Shown: one piece after another, positions 27,409-35,904 of the stretch | Position numbering within the stretch: the first letter of the stretch is position 1 | Layout of the letters: every line of letters starts with the position of its first letter | Origin: Rhizobium lentis | Lineage (GTDB): Bacteria > Pseudomonadota > Alphaproteobacteria > Rhizobiales > Rhizobiaceae | Assembly: GCF_017352135.1 (NCBI RefSeq) | Contig: NZ_CP071454.1 | Location: 3,373,001 to 3,437,000, forward strand | Length of the DNA stretch: 64,000 bases | Reading direction: 5' to 3' | Notes under the pieces: generated by a model | Seen by the model: only the letters and a program-made list of their open reading frames with translations | The model's database searches: none | Told to the model about the DNA's origin: nothing | Program-made: the position numbers and the translations under genes

Positions 27409-27430
27409 CGAAAATCGATTCCGATTTTCG
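27409..27430. repeat. Short palindrome between uvrC and pgsA
   Basis: CGAAAATCG, a 4-base loop, then CGATTTTCG. This hairpin is of a sort widely spread in rhizobial intergenic regions and could end uvrC transcription; it has no long T-tract. Confidence 0.5.
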
Positions 27431-27526
27431 GGGCGCCGATGCGGTAGATGACGGCTTTGACCGCAGACCGTCAACATTCTTTCTGTCTTTTCACTGCCTT
27501 TGCGTGGAATTTACGACGGACGCCGG

Positions 27527-29566
27527 CTATTTCGCGGCGTCGTCGTGGAAATGGTTGTAAACTTGCTTGGCGACCGCTTCCGAGATTCCCTCAACCGCCA
27601 TCAGGTCGGAAAGAGCGGCGCGCGAAACCGCCTTCGCCGTGCCGAAATGCTGGAGCAGAGCGCGTTTGCGTGACGGGCCGATGCCGCCGATCTCGTCGAG
27701 CGGGTTCTTGACCATTTCCTTCTTGCGCCGCGCCCGGTGCGAGCCGATGGCGAAACGGTGGGCTTCGTCGCGCATGCGCTGGATGAAGTAGAGCACCGGA
27801 TCGCGCGGCGGCAGGGTGAAGCTCTCGCGCCCCGGCGGAAAGAAGCGCTCGCGCCCGGCATCGCGGTCGACACCCTTGGCGATGCCGATCGCCGTCACGC
27901 TGTCGGTGATGCCGAGCTCGGCAAGGATGGCGCGCACTGCCGTCATCTGCCCCTGGCCGCCGTCGATCAGGATCACGTCGGGCCAGGCGGGGAAAGGCAT
28001 ATCGGCAGCGTCGACGGCGGCCGCCTGGGCCGTCCGGTCGGGAATGCCTTCCTCCTTGATCAGCCGCGAGAACCGCCGCGTCATTACCTCCTTCATCATG
28101 CCGAAATCGTCGCCGGGGGTGATGTCGGTCGATTTGATGTTGAACTTGCGGTATTGGTTCTTCACGAAGCCTTCCGGCCCTGCCACCACCATGCCGCCGA
28201 CGGCATTGGTGCCCATGATGTGCGAGTTGTCGTAGATCTCGATGCGCTGCGGCGCATAGGTGAGCCCGAATGTCTCCTTAAAACCTTCGAGCAGGCGCGA
28301 TTGCGACGCCGTCTCGGCAAGCTTTCGCCCATGCGCCTCGCGCGCATTGCCGACGACGTGTTCGACGAGGTCGCGCTTCTCGCCGCGCTGTGGCACGAGG
28401 ATCGAAACCTTATGTCCGGCCTTTTCGCTGAGCGCCGCGGCGAGAAGCTCCAGTTCCTCGACCGTTTCCGATAGCATGATCTGCTTCGGCACCGGCTTGT
28501 CGTCGTAGAATTGCGCGAGAAAGGCGTTCAGCACTTCGGCGCTGGACAGCTGCGGATCTGCCTTGGGGAAATAGGCGCGATTGCCCCAGTTCTGGCCGGT
28601 GCGGAAGAAGAATACCTGGATGCATGAGACGCCGCCTTCGTGATGGATGGCGAAAACGTCAGCCTCCTCGACGCCGGCCGGATTAATGCCCTGATGGCTC
28701 TGCACGTGCGACAGGGCCGCCAGGCGGTCGCGATAGATCGCCGCCCGCTCGAAGTCGAGATCTTCGGCCGCCTGGTTCATCGCTTCGGCCATATGCGATT
28801 TCACCTTCTGGCTCTTGCCGGACAGGAAGTCCTTCGCCTCCTGCACCAGTTCGGCGTAAGCCTCGTCGCTGACTTCGTGCGTGCAGGGCCCGGAACAGCG
28901 CTTGATCTGGTAGAGCAGGCAGGGGCGTGTGCGCGTTTCGAAGACGCTGTCGGTGCAGGTGCGGATCAGAAAGGCGCGCTGCAGCGAGTTGATCGTGCGC
29001 CCGACCGCTCCGGCCGAGGCGAAAGGTCCGAAATAATCGCCCTTTCGCGCCCTTGCGCCGCGATGCTTGAAAATGGCAGGCGCCCGGTGATCTCCGGTGA
29101 TGAGGATATAGGGAAAGGACTTGTCGTCGCGAAGCAGTACGTTAAAGCGCGGCCGCAAGCGCTTGATCAGATTCGCTTCCAGAAGCAGCGCCTCGGTTTC
29201 CGTGCGCGTCGTCACGAATTCCATGTTCGCCGTCTGGCGGACCATTTGGGCGATGCGGTTAGAATGCACGCGGCCGACGGCATAATTGCCGACGCGCTTC
29301 TTCAGGCTGCGCGCCTTGCCGACATACAGCACGTCGCCGTCGGCATTGAACATGCGGTAGACGCCGGGGCTGTTCGGCAGACGCTTGACGAATTCGCCAA
29401 TCAGATCCGCGCCGGTAAGCCCGGTCTCGTTGAGGCTGCCGGCGTTCCAATCGACCGCTGCCGCAAGAGACGAGGCGGAAACGTCGCCTTCCACCTCGAT
29501 ATCGTCTTCGCTCTCATCCGTCTCGTCGTAGAGAACGCCGCCATCCGGCAGCTTTCGTCCGTTCAT
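27527..29566 (-). CDS. uvrC: Excinuclease ABC subunit C
   Basis: Dual-incision nuclease of nucleotide excision repair, 679 aa. In order: GIY-YIG nuclease (G68-V-Y70...Y81-V-G83, about 65-145) for the 3' cut; a four-cysteine-like patch around [16 protein letters not shown] motif (about 230-265); RNase H-like domain for the 5' cut ([20 protein letters not shown], with later DGGQGQ); and a C-terminal helix-hairpin-helix ([29 protein letters not shown]). The acidic N-terminal extension of about 45 residues is unusual but common in rhizobia. The ATG at 29566 overlaps the stop of the SDR gene (ATGA). Confidence 0.96.
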   Translation of the reverse strand: MNGRKLPDGGVLYDETDESEDDIEVEGDVSASSLAAAVDWNAGSLNETGLTGADLIGEFVKRLPNSPGVYRMFNADGDVLYVGKARSLKKRVGNYAVGRVHSNRIAQMVRQTANMEFVTTRTETEALLLEANLIKRLRPRFNVLLRDDKSFPYILITGDHRAPAIFKHRGARARKGDYFGPFASAGAVGRTINSLQRAFLIRTCTDSVFETRTRPCLLYQIKRCSGPCTHEVSDEAYAELVQEAKDFLSGKSQKVKSHMAEAMNQAAEDLDFERAAIYRDRLAALSHVQSHQGINPAGVEEADVFAIHHEGGVSCIQVFFFRTGQNWGNRAYFPKADPQLSSAEVLNAFLAQFYDDKPVPKQIMLSETVEELELLAAALSEKAGHKVSILVPQRGEKRDLVEHVVGNAREAHGRKLAETASQSRLLEGFKETFGLTYAPQRIEIYDNSHIMGTNAVGGMVVAGPEGFVKNQYRKFNIKSTDITPGDDFGMMKEVMTRRFSRLIKEEGIPDRTAQAAAVDAADMPFPAWPDVILIDGGQGQMTAVRAILAELGITDSVTAIGIAKGVDRDAGRERFFPPGRESFTLPPRDPVLYFIQRMRDEAHRFAIGSHRARRKKEMVKNPLDEIGGIGPSRKRALLQHFGTAKAVSRAALSDLMAVEGISEAVAKQVYNHFHDDAAK

Positions 29567-30351
29567 TCCGTAATCTCCGCCACATCGGGCGTCTGCCAGG
29601 CAAGGTGCTGGCCGCCATCGAGGGCAATCATTTGGCCGGTGATCGAGGGCGTGTCGTAGAGGAAGCGAATCGTTTGTCCGAATTCCTCCAGTGCCGGCCC
29701 TCGCTGCAGAATAAGGGCTGAAACCTGCGCTTGGAAGTCCTCCAGCGCCTGACGCTCGCTCGGCATCGAGGGGCCGGGGCCGATGGAATTGACACGGATG
29801 CGCGGCGCCAATGCTTGGGCAAGCGTCTGCGTCGCCGTCCACAGCGCCGACTTGGAGAGGGTATAGGAATAGAAGCTGGGTCTCAGCGCCCAGACCCGCT
29901 GGTCGATGACGTTGACGATCTGTCCGGTCGCATCATCGGGCAGCTGTTCGGCAAACGCCGCGGCCAGGATGGAGGGCGCGCGCACATGCAGGTCGAAGTG
30001 CAGCGCCCATGTGGCAGCGTTGAAACTGCGGGCGGAATCATGCTGGAAGACCGACGCGTTGTTGACGAGCAGATCGAGCGGCCCGAGCGCGTCCGATGCC
30101 TTTGCGACCAGCTCACCCGCTTCGCCGGTGTCGGTAAGGTCGGCCTTGAGCGCGATCGCCTTCTGTCCCTTTCGCCGCAATTCCGCCGCCAGCTCTTCGG
30201 CCTCGCCGAAGGAGCCGTTGGCGTGGATCGCGACGGAAAAGCCGTGTGCAGCAAGGTCTTCGGCGATTGCCCGGCCTATTCTCTTTGCAGCCCCGGTTAT
30301 GAGGGCCGAGCGAAGTCTTTTGTAGTTCAAAATCTTGCCTTCTGATCCCAT
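29563..30351 (-). CDS. SDR oxidoreductase of the pteridine reductase (PTR1/FolM) type
   Basis: Short-chain dehydrogenase, 262 aa. The cofactor motif is TGAAKRIG (19-26), the T-G-x3-R-x-G form of pteridine reductases, whose arginine favours NADPH. NNAS (97-100) is intact. The usual catalytic serine is replaced by D150 (NVIDQRV), 13 residues before Y163 of Y-x3-K167. This is the PTR1 spacing of Asp and Tyr, so reduction of dihydromonapterin, dihydrobiopterin or dihydrofolate is likely. It is the first gene of an overlapped SDR-uvrC pair ahead of pgsA and moaD. The substrate is inferred from motifs. Confidence 0.85.
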   Translation of the reverse strand: MGSEGKILNYKRLRSALITGAAKRIGRAIAEDLAAHGFSVAIHANGSFGEAEELAAELRRKGQKAIALKADLTDTGEAGELVAKASDALGPLDLLVNNASVFQHDSARSFNAATWALHFDLHVRAPSILAAAFAEQLPDDATGQIVNVIDQRVWALRPSFYSYTLSKSALWTATQTLAQALAPRIRVNSIGPGPSMPSERQALEDFQAQVSALILQRGPALEEFGQTIRFLYDTPSITGQMIALDGGQHLAWQTPDVAEITE

Positions 30352-30695
30352 GAGTCTGGTTGCAGACTATATAGGGGTCGGCTGAGATTATATAAATAGG
30401 CCGCTGCGGTTGCGTTGGCGGCCAGGATATTCTATGTATTATTTAAGAATGTCATTTATTAAAATAAGTATTTTAAGATTAACCATTCAGTATGGTTAAT
30501 GAAATGTATGTTGCTCTCAAGCAACATCGAATTTCGGCCATGCGGCGGCCACAATCATATCACAATTTGGCTCTTTGAAATCCGCATTTCAGTTCCAATT
30601 TCAGTCTCGATCCGGAAGGGACATCTGGCAATTTCCCCGCCAATGCTTCGCTGAGAGACAGATGATAAGCGGCGCGGGACTGAAAGGAGAAAAGT
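30352..30695. other. Long divergent leader between the SDR and the outer membrane protein gene
   Basis: About 340 bases without a gene. It is AT-rich in the middle and has a 9-bp inverted repeat ATTAACCAT-TCAGT-ATGGTTAAT (30478-30500) and a smaller one GTTGCT-CTCA-AGCAAC (30510-30525). A CTATAT -10-like sequence for the SDR gene lies on the minus strand near 30370. The length suggests regulated transcription of the porin-like gene. Confidence 0.5.
30478..30500. promoter_or_regulatory. 9-bp inverted repeat, possible operator
   Basis: ATTAACCAT and its exact inverse separated by five bases, about 200 bases before the outer membrane protein gene. It may be an operator or hairpin. Confidence 0.4.
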
Positions 30696-31331
30696 ATGCG
30701 TGTACTCATTGCTGGCCTCATGGCCTCTGCTTTTGCAATCGCGGGCGTCTCGGCAGCTCAGGCGGCCGATGCCGTCGATCAGGTTCCGGAAGCACCGGTC
30801 GCCCAGGACGCTCCGGTCAAGCCGGCCGGCAACTGGGAAGGCTTCTATCTCGGCGGCGCCGGCACCTACAACATGGGTGACTTCGGTTCCGATCGCCACA
30901 CCTATGGTTTCGGCGGCCAGGTCTTCACCGGCTATAACTGGCAGGCCGGCCAGATCGTCTACGGCGTTGAAGCCGACCTCGGCTACAGTGGCGACGACGT
31001 TTCTTCGGGCGGTGTCGAGAACAAGTATGGCTGGAACGGCTCCGTCCGTGGCCGCGTCGGCTACGACATGAACCCCTTCCTGCTCTACGGCACGGCCGGT
31101 CTGGCTATCGGCGACGTCAAGGTTTCCGACGGCACCTCGGACGAAAGCAAGACGAACTATGGCTATACGGTCGGCGCCGGTGTCGAAGCCTTCGTGACCA
31201 ACAACATCACGACGCGCCTGGAATATCGCTACACCGATTACCAGAGCAAGGATTATGACCTCGACTCCGGCAGCTTCTCGCGCGGTTATGACGAGAACAG
31301 CGTCAAGCTCGGTATCGGCGTCAAGTTCTAA
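30696..31331 (+). CDS. Outer membrane beta-barrel protein, RopB/Omp25 family
   Basis: Small outer membrane porin-like protein, 211 aa. A clear signal peptide ends SAAQA|ADAV (cleavage after residue 23). Proline-rich VPEAPVAQDAPVKPAGNWEG leads into an eight-strand barrel (GFYLGGAGTYN, FGGQVFTGYNW, YGVEADLGYSG, GRVGYDMNPFLLYGTAGLA, TRLEYRYTDYQSKD) and ends in aromatic F211. Resembles rhizobial RopB and Brucella Omp25/Omp31. GAAAGGAGAAAAGT before the ATG is a strong ribosome binding site. A terminator follows. Likely abundant; regulation cannot be read. Confidence 0.88.
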   Translation: MRVLIAGLMASAFAIAGVSAAQAADAVDQVPEAPVAQDAPVKPAGNWEGFYLGGAGTYNMGDFGSDRHTYGFGGQVFTGYNWQAGQIVYGVEADLGYSGDDVSSGGVENKYGWNGSVRGRVGYDMNPFLLYGTAGLAIGDVKVSDGTSDESKTNYGYTVGAGVEAFVTNNITTRLEYRYTDYQSKDYDLDSGSFSRGYDENSVKLGIGVKF

Positions 31332-31352
31332 GCCGACTGAACATTCATACAC

Positions 31353-31383
31353 AAAAAAGCCGGGTTCATTGCCCGGCTTTTTT
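31353..31383. terminator. Bidirectional rho-independent terminator
   Basis: AAAAAAGCCGGG, a 7-base loop, then CCCGGCTTTTTT. It has T-tracts in both directions between the porin-like gene and the convergent GST. Confidence 0.92.
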
Positions 31384-31424
31384 GCTGTTCACGCGTTGTT
31401 TGCAGACGCTCCGTGATTTTCGGA

Positions 31425-32021
31425 TCAGGCGCTGGCCTTCAGTTCGCGATGGGCGGGGAATTTCTTTTCGAACTGCGCCAGCCAGTCGATCAGCGGCGCG
31501 TGATCGGCTTCCCATTGGTCCTTGAAGCGCAGGTCGAGATAGTCGAGCGTGGCGGCCAGCGCGAAATGTCCGCCGTTGAGCGTCTTGCCGACCTTCGGTG
31601 GATTGGCGCCGAGATGAGCGAGCCCGGCTGTCGCCTTCTTCCATTGCCTGTCGATCCAGGGCTGATGGACCTTTTCCTCGTCGCGGAAGCGGCGCTCGTA
31701 GACGATCGCCAGCAGGCAGTCGCAGATCCCGTCACACAGCGCTTCCAAAACTTCCACATCGGTGCGCTTGCCTTTCTTCGAAGGGTAGAGCCCGCCCTTC
31801 GTCAGCCGGTCGAAATAATGCATGATCGCGACGCTGTCGAAGATCGAGCCCCCGTCATCGGTCAGGAGCGTGGGGATTTTGCCGAGTGGATTGTTGTCCA
31901 CCAGGATCGCCGGTCCGGTATTGGTATCGACCCGGATGGCATTGATCTCGATACCCAAAAAATGCGCAGCCATCCGCACTTTGCTGGAATAGGGCGAGGC
32001 GGGCGAGCAGAGGAGCTTCAT
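31425..32021 (-). CDS. Glutathione S-transferase family protein
   Basis: A 198-aa GST. The N-terminal MKLLCSPASPYSSKVRMAAH is typical (Ser of SPYSSKV as likely catalytic residue), with NPLGKIPTLLTDDGGSIFDS giving the cis-proline and Asp-Ser glutathione contacts. A helical C-terminal domain follows. It resembles the YfcF/YibF-like group. No neighbours inform its substrate; it is convergent to the porin-like gene. Confidence 0.88.
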   Translation of the reverse strand: MKLLCSPASPYSSKVRMAAHFLGIEINAIRVDTNTGPAILVDNNPLGKIPTLLTDDGGSIFDSVAIMHYFDRLTKGGLYPSKKGKRTDVEVLEALCDGICDCLLAIVYERRFRDEEKVHQPWIDRQWKKATAGLAHLGANPPKVGKTLNGGHFALAATLDYLDLRFKDQWEADHAPLIDWLAQFEKKFPAHRELKASA

Positions 32022-32081
32022 GGGACACCTGACGAGATTGTGAATCTGCGGCGCGGACTATTCCTGAAGGCGATTAGCTGG

Positions 32082-32951
32082 TCAATCGTCCTTCACCGCC
32101 TTGTTCTCGCCGCGCAGCCAGAAGGCGCGATGCGAGGCAAACCGATCCTGCGCCAGATGATCCTTCAAGGCAGGCAGCAACCGGTGCAACTCGTCCTTCA
32201 GCGTGAAGGGCGGATTGACGATGACGAGGCCGGAGCCGGTCAGGCCGGTGGTGCCGCGGTCGCTGCGCACGGTGAGCTCGGCGCAGAGCGTTTTGGGAAT
32301 GTCGAGCGCCTGCAGCATCTCGTGAAATTCCTTGATGGGCGCGCCCTTCTTCAGCGGATACCACAGGCAATAGGTGCCGCCCGGAAAACGGCGATAGGCC
32401 CTTTCCAGCCCCTTGGCCAGGCGCTGATATTCGTCCTCTTCCTCGAAGGGCGGATCGACGAGGACGATGCCGCGCTTTTCCTTCGGCGGCAGATGGGCGC
32501 CGAGCGCCAGCCAGCCGTCGAGTTCGGTGATGCGGGCATGATGATCGCCTTCGAATAGCCGATGCAGTCTGGCGTAGTCTTCGGGATGAAGTTCCATCGC
32601 CGACAGCCGGTCCTGCGGCCGGAACAGCATGCGCGCCAGTTTTGGCGATCCGGGATAGAAGCGGATGCCGCCTTCAGGATTGAGTTCGCGGATGGCCGAA
32701 AGGTAAGGCTCCAGCAGCTCGGAAACCTGAGGCCCGAGGTCCGCCTGCATCAGCTTGCCGATGCCATCAACCCATTCTCCTGTCTTCTGCGCTTCCTCGG
32801 AGGAGAGGTCGTAGAGGCCGATGCCGGCATGCGTGTCGAGCACGCGGAAGGCGCCCTCCTTCTTCTGCATGTAGCGGATCAGCCGCGCCAGCACGGCATG
32901 TTTCAGCACATCGGCAAAATTGCCCGCGTGGTAGATGTGGCGGTAGTTCAT
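32082..32951 (-). CDS. rlmJ: 23S rRNA (adenine(2030)-N6)-methyltransferase
   Basis: SAM-dependent methyltransferase of A2030 in 23S rRNA (YhiR/RlmJ family), 289 aa. The start MNYRHIYHAGNFADVLKHAV is the diagnostic opening. VLDTHAGIGLYDL is the SAM-binding motif. VLVDPPFEEEDEY is the DPPF catalytic motif. The full length matches the family. It is divergent from the molybdopterin oxidoreductase, 82 bases away. Confidence 0.94.
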   Translation of the reverse strand: MNYRHIYHAGNFADVLKHAVLARLIRYMQKKEGAFRVLDTHAGIGLYDLSSEEAQKTGEWVDGIGKLMQADLGPQVSELLEPYLSAIRELNPEGGIRFYPGSPKLARMLFRPQDRLSAMELHPEDYARLHRLFEGDHHARITELDGWLALGAHLPPKEKRGIVLVDPPFEEEDEYQRLAKGLERAYRRFPGGTYCLWYPLKKGAPIKEFHEMLQALDIPKTLCAELTVRSDRGTTGLTGSGLVIVNPPFTLKDELHRLLPALKDHLAQDRFASHRAFWLRGENKAVKDD

Positions 32952-33033
32952 TTTCGCTGATGCCCGTATGAATTCGCGTTATCGGGAGTTTTTCTGGCTT
33001 TTGGCCGTTCAAGGCTTGGAATATACAAAGGCC

Positions 33034-35172
33034 ATGAACATTGCGACCCCCATCGACGCCAAATCCCCGAAGCAGGATAGCAAGATCGCTCACACGGCCT
33101 GTCCGCATGACTGTCCCTCCACCTGCGCGCTCGAGGTCGAAATAACAGAAGACGGCCGCATCGGCCGCGTGCGCGGCGCCGGCGACCATTCCTACACGTC
33201 AGGCGTCATCTGCGCCAAGGTCGCCCGTTATGCCGAGCGGCTCTACCATCCCGACCGCCTGATGCATCCCTTGCGCCGCATCGGCGCCAAGGGGGCAGGG
33301 CAGTGGCAGCAGATTTCCTGGGACGATGCGCTGGATGAGATTGCTGAGGCCTTTGTGAGGGCTGAAGCAAGGGACGGCAGTGAAGCCGTTTGGCCATATT
33401 TTTACGCAGGCACCATGGGCTGGGTGCAGCGCGATTCGATCGACCGCCTGCGTCATGCCAAGCGCTATTCCGGCTTCTTCTCGTCGATCTGCACCAATCC
33501 GGCCTGGACCGGCTTCACCATGGCCACCGGCACGCTGCGCGGCCCAGACCCACGCGAGATGGGCCGCACCGATTGCGTCGTCATCTGGGGTACCAATGCG
33601 GTCTCGACCCAGGTCAATGTGATGACCCACGCGATCAGGTCGCGCAAGGAGCGCGGCGCGAAGATCGTTGTCATCGACATTTACGACAACCCGACGATGA
33701 AGCAGGCCGACATGGCGCTGATCGTCAAGCCGGGCACCGACGCCGCACTCGCCTGCGCCACCATGCACATCGCTTTCCGCGACGGCTACGCCGATCGTGA
33801 CTATATGGCTGGATATGCCGACGATCCGGCCGGTCTCGAAGCGCATCTGAAGACGAAGACGCCGCAATGGGCGGCTGATATCACCGGCCTTTCGGTCGAG
33901 GAGATTGAAGCCTTCGCGCGCCTCGTCGGCACGACGAAAAAGACCTTCTTCCGCCTGGGCTACGGCTTCACCCGCCAGCGCAACGGTGCGGTCGCCATGC
34001 ATGCGGCCGCCTCGATCGCCACCGTGCTCGGTTCCTGGCAGTATGAGGGCGGCGGCGCCTTCCATTCGAACAGCGATATCTTCCGCATGAACAATGCGGA
34101 ACTGACCGGCCGGTCGATGAAGGATGCCGATATCCGCATGCTCGACCAGTCGCAGATCGGCCGGGTGCTGACCGGCGATGCCGTGGCGTTGCGCCACCGC
34201 GGCCCGGTAACGGCCATGCTGATCCAGAACACCAATCCCGCCAACATCGCTCCCGAGCAGCGCCTCGTCAGACGTGGCTTTGCCCGCGACGATCTCTTCG
34301 TCGCCGTCCATGAGCAGTTCATGACCGAAACGGCCGAGATCGCCGATATCGTCATTCCCGCGACGATGTTCGTCGAGCACGACGACATCTACCGGGCCGG
34401 CGGCCAGAACCACATCCTGCTGGGACCGAAGCTGGTCGAGCCGCCGCCAAGCGTGCGCACCAATCTCTTCGTCATCGAGGAGCTGGCAAAACGCCTCGGC
34501 GTCGCCAATCGCCCCGGTTTCGGGTTCACCGCTCGTGAAATGATTAACCGCATTCTCCAATCGAGCGACCTGCCGGATTATGATTATTTCCTCGAACACA
34601 AATGGTTCGATCGCCAGCCGGCTTTCGAGGACGCCCATTTCCTCAACGGCTTTGCTCATCCCGACGGCAAGTTCCATTTCCGCCCGGACTGGATCAATCA
34701 GCCGGCGCCGAACAGACCGCCGGCCGCGATCGGCGCGCTCGGGCCACACGCCGAGTTGCCGGCCTTTCCGGATCAGGTCGATGTCATCGAAGTCGCCGAT
34801 CCCGAGCATCCCTTCCGTCTCGCCACGTCGCCGGCGCGCAACTTTCTGAATTCGAGCTTTTCCGAGACCAAGACGTCGCGTCAGAAGGAGGGCCGGCCCG
34901 AAGTGATGATCAATCCTGTTGACGCCGAGGCCAGCGGCATTTCACACGGCGATCTTGTCCGCATCGGCAACAGCCGCGGCGATCTGCGCATTCACGCCCG
35001 TATCACTACCGAGGTGAAACCGGGCGTGCTGATCGCCGAGGGCCTCTGGCCGAACAAGGCGCATGTGGACGGGGAGGGCATCAACGTCCTGACCGGTGCC
35101 GACCCGGTCGCGCCCTATGGCGGAGCGGCCGTGCACGACAATAAGGTCTGGCTTCGTGGGGGTGCTGCATGA
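33034..35172 (+). CDS. Molybdopterin oxidoreductase (DMSO reductase family)
   Basis: Bis-molybdopterin oxidoreductase, 712 aa. The N-terminal 4Fe-4S motif is C23, C27, C31 and C60 (CPHDCPSTC...GVIC), found in BisC/anaerobic dehydrogenase relatives. Molybdopterin-binding segments include WGTNAVSTQVNVM, IDIYDNPTMKQAD and IQNTNPANIAPEQ; a C-terminal dinucleotide-binding domain follows (RLATSPARNFLNSSFSETK). No Tat signal is seen, so it is cytoplasmic. The ATG at 33034 is used because the family N-terminus begins there. Its stop overlaps the Nudix ATG (ATGA). Substrate unknown; formate, biotin sulfoxide or other oxidised compounds are possible. Confidence 0.88.
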   Translation: MNIATPIDAKSPKQDSKIAHTACPHDCPSTCALEVEITEDGRIGRVRGAGDHSYTSGVICAKVARYAERLYHPDRLMHPLRRIGAKGAGQWQQISWDDALDEIAEAFVRAEARDGSEAVWPYFYAGTMGWVQRDSIDRLRHAKRYSGFFSSICTNPAWTGFTMATGTLRGPDPREMGRTDCVVIWGTNAVSTQVNVMTHAIRSRKERGAKIVVIDIYDNPTMKQADMALIVKPGTDAALACATMHIAFRDGYADRDYMAGYADDPAGLEAHLKTKTPQWAADITGLSVEEIEAFARLVGTTKKTFFRLGYGFTRQRNGAVAMHAAASIATVLGSWQYEGGGAFHSNSDIFRMNNAELTGRSMKDADIRMLDQSQIGRVLTGDAVALRHRGPVTAMLIQNTNPANIAPEQRLVRRGFARDDLFVAVHEQFMTETAEIADIVIPATMFVEHDDIYRAGGQNHILLGPKLVEPPPSVRTNLFVIEELAKRLGVANRPGFGFTAREMINRILQSSDLPDYDYFLEHKWFDRQPAFEDAHFLNGFAHPDGKFHFRPDWINQPAPNRPPAAIGALGPHAELPAFPDQVDVIEVADPEHPFRLATSPARNFLNSSFSETKTSRQKEGRPEVMINPVDAEASGISHGDLVRIGNSRGDLRIHARITTEVKPGVLIAEGLWPNKAHVDGEGINVLTGADPVAPYGGAAVHDNKVWLRGGAA

Positions 35173-35759
35173 CGCAGCCGAAATCACGGGTAAAAATCGC
35201 GAGCGAGGAAACGCTGTCGAACGGGTGGACGCGGCTCAGCAGCTATCTGCTCGATTATATCGATCGCAAGGGAGCGACCCAGCGGCTGAAACGGGAAGTC
35301 TACCACCGCACGCCCGCCGCCTGCATCCTGCTCTATGATCCCAAGCGCGACCTTGTCGTTCTCGTCCGCCAGTTCCGCCTGGCGGTACACGTCAACGGCG
35401 ACCCCGCCTGGATGATCGAGGTGCCGGCCGGCCTTCTCGACGACGACCATCCTGAGACGGCGATCCGCCGCGAGGCGATGGAGGAGACCGGTTATCGCCT
35501 GCGCGAGGCGCGCTTTCTCTTCAAATGCTACATGTCGCCGGGCGCCATTACCGAAGTCGTCCACTTCTTCGCAGCCCTGATCGACACCGCCGACCGTGTG
35601 GCCGAAGGCGGCGGCCTGGACGAGGAGCATGAGGATATCGAGGTCCTGGAAGTCCCGCTCGTCGAAGCCGCCCAGATGATTGAGGCCGGGGAGATTTTCG
35701 ACGCCAAGACGATCATGCTTTTGCAGTGGGCCGCGTTGAACAGGGATCGGATCAGATAG
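35169..35759 (+). CDS. Nudix hydrolase (ADP-ribose pyrophosphatase-like)
   Basis: Nudix hydrolase, 196 aa, of the ADP-ribose/GDP-mannose pyrophosphatase group. The Nudix box is EVPAGLLDDD...AIRREAMEETGYRL (about 84-111); the core REAMEETG with the metal-binding glutamates is intact, and the preceding loop is one residue shorter than canonical. The ATG lies in ATGA with the molybdopterin oxidoreductase stop, so both are translated together. It probably hydrolyses a nucleoside-diphosphate sugar. The substrate is not certain. Confidence 0.88.
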   Translation: MTQPKSRVKIASEETLSNGWTRLSSYLLDYIDRKGATQRLKREVYHRTPAACILLYDPKRDLVVLVRQFRLAVHVNGDPAWMIEVPAGLLDDDHPETAIRREAMEETGYRLREARFLFKCYMSPGAITEVVHFFAALIDTADRVAEGGGLDEEHEDIEVLEVPLVEAAQMIEAGEIFDAKTIMLLQWAALNRDRIR

Positions 35760-35904
35760 CGGGTAGGGGCGCCTCGGGGACGGCTGGATGCACCCATGAC
35801 CGCTCCTGCTTTGAGCCGCCAACGCTCGAAAATTCATACGACTGTCACGAAGCGGTTCTATCCGCTGCGGCTTGTCGATCATCGGATGCGATCAGGAGAA
35901 AGCC

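Noticed and set aside
33199..34809. Long open frame antisense to the molybdopterin oxidoreductase
   Set aside because: Mirror of the real gene, without motifs.
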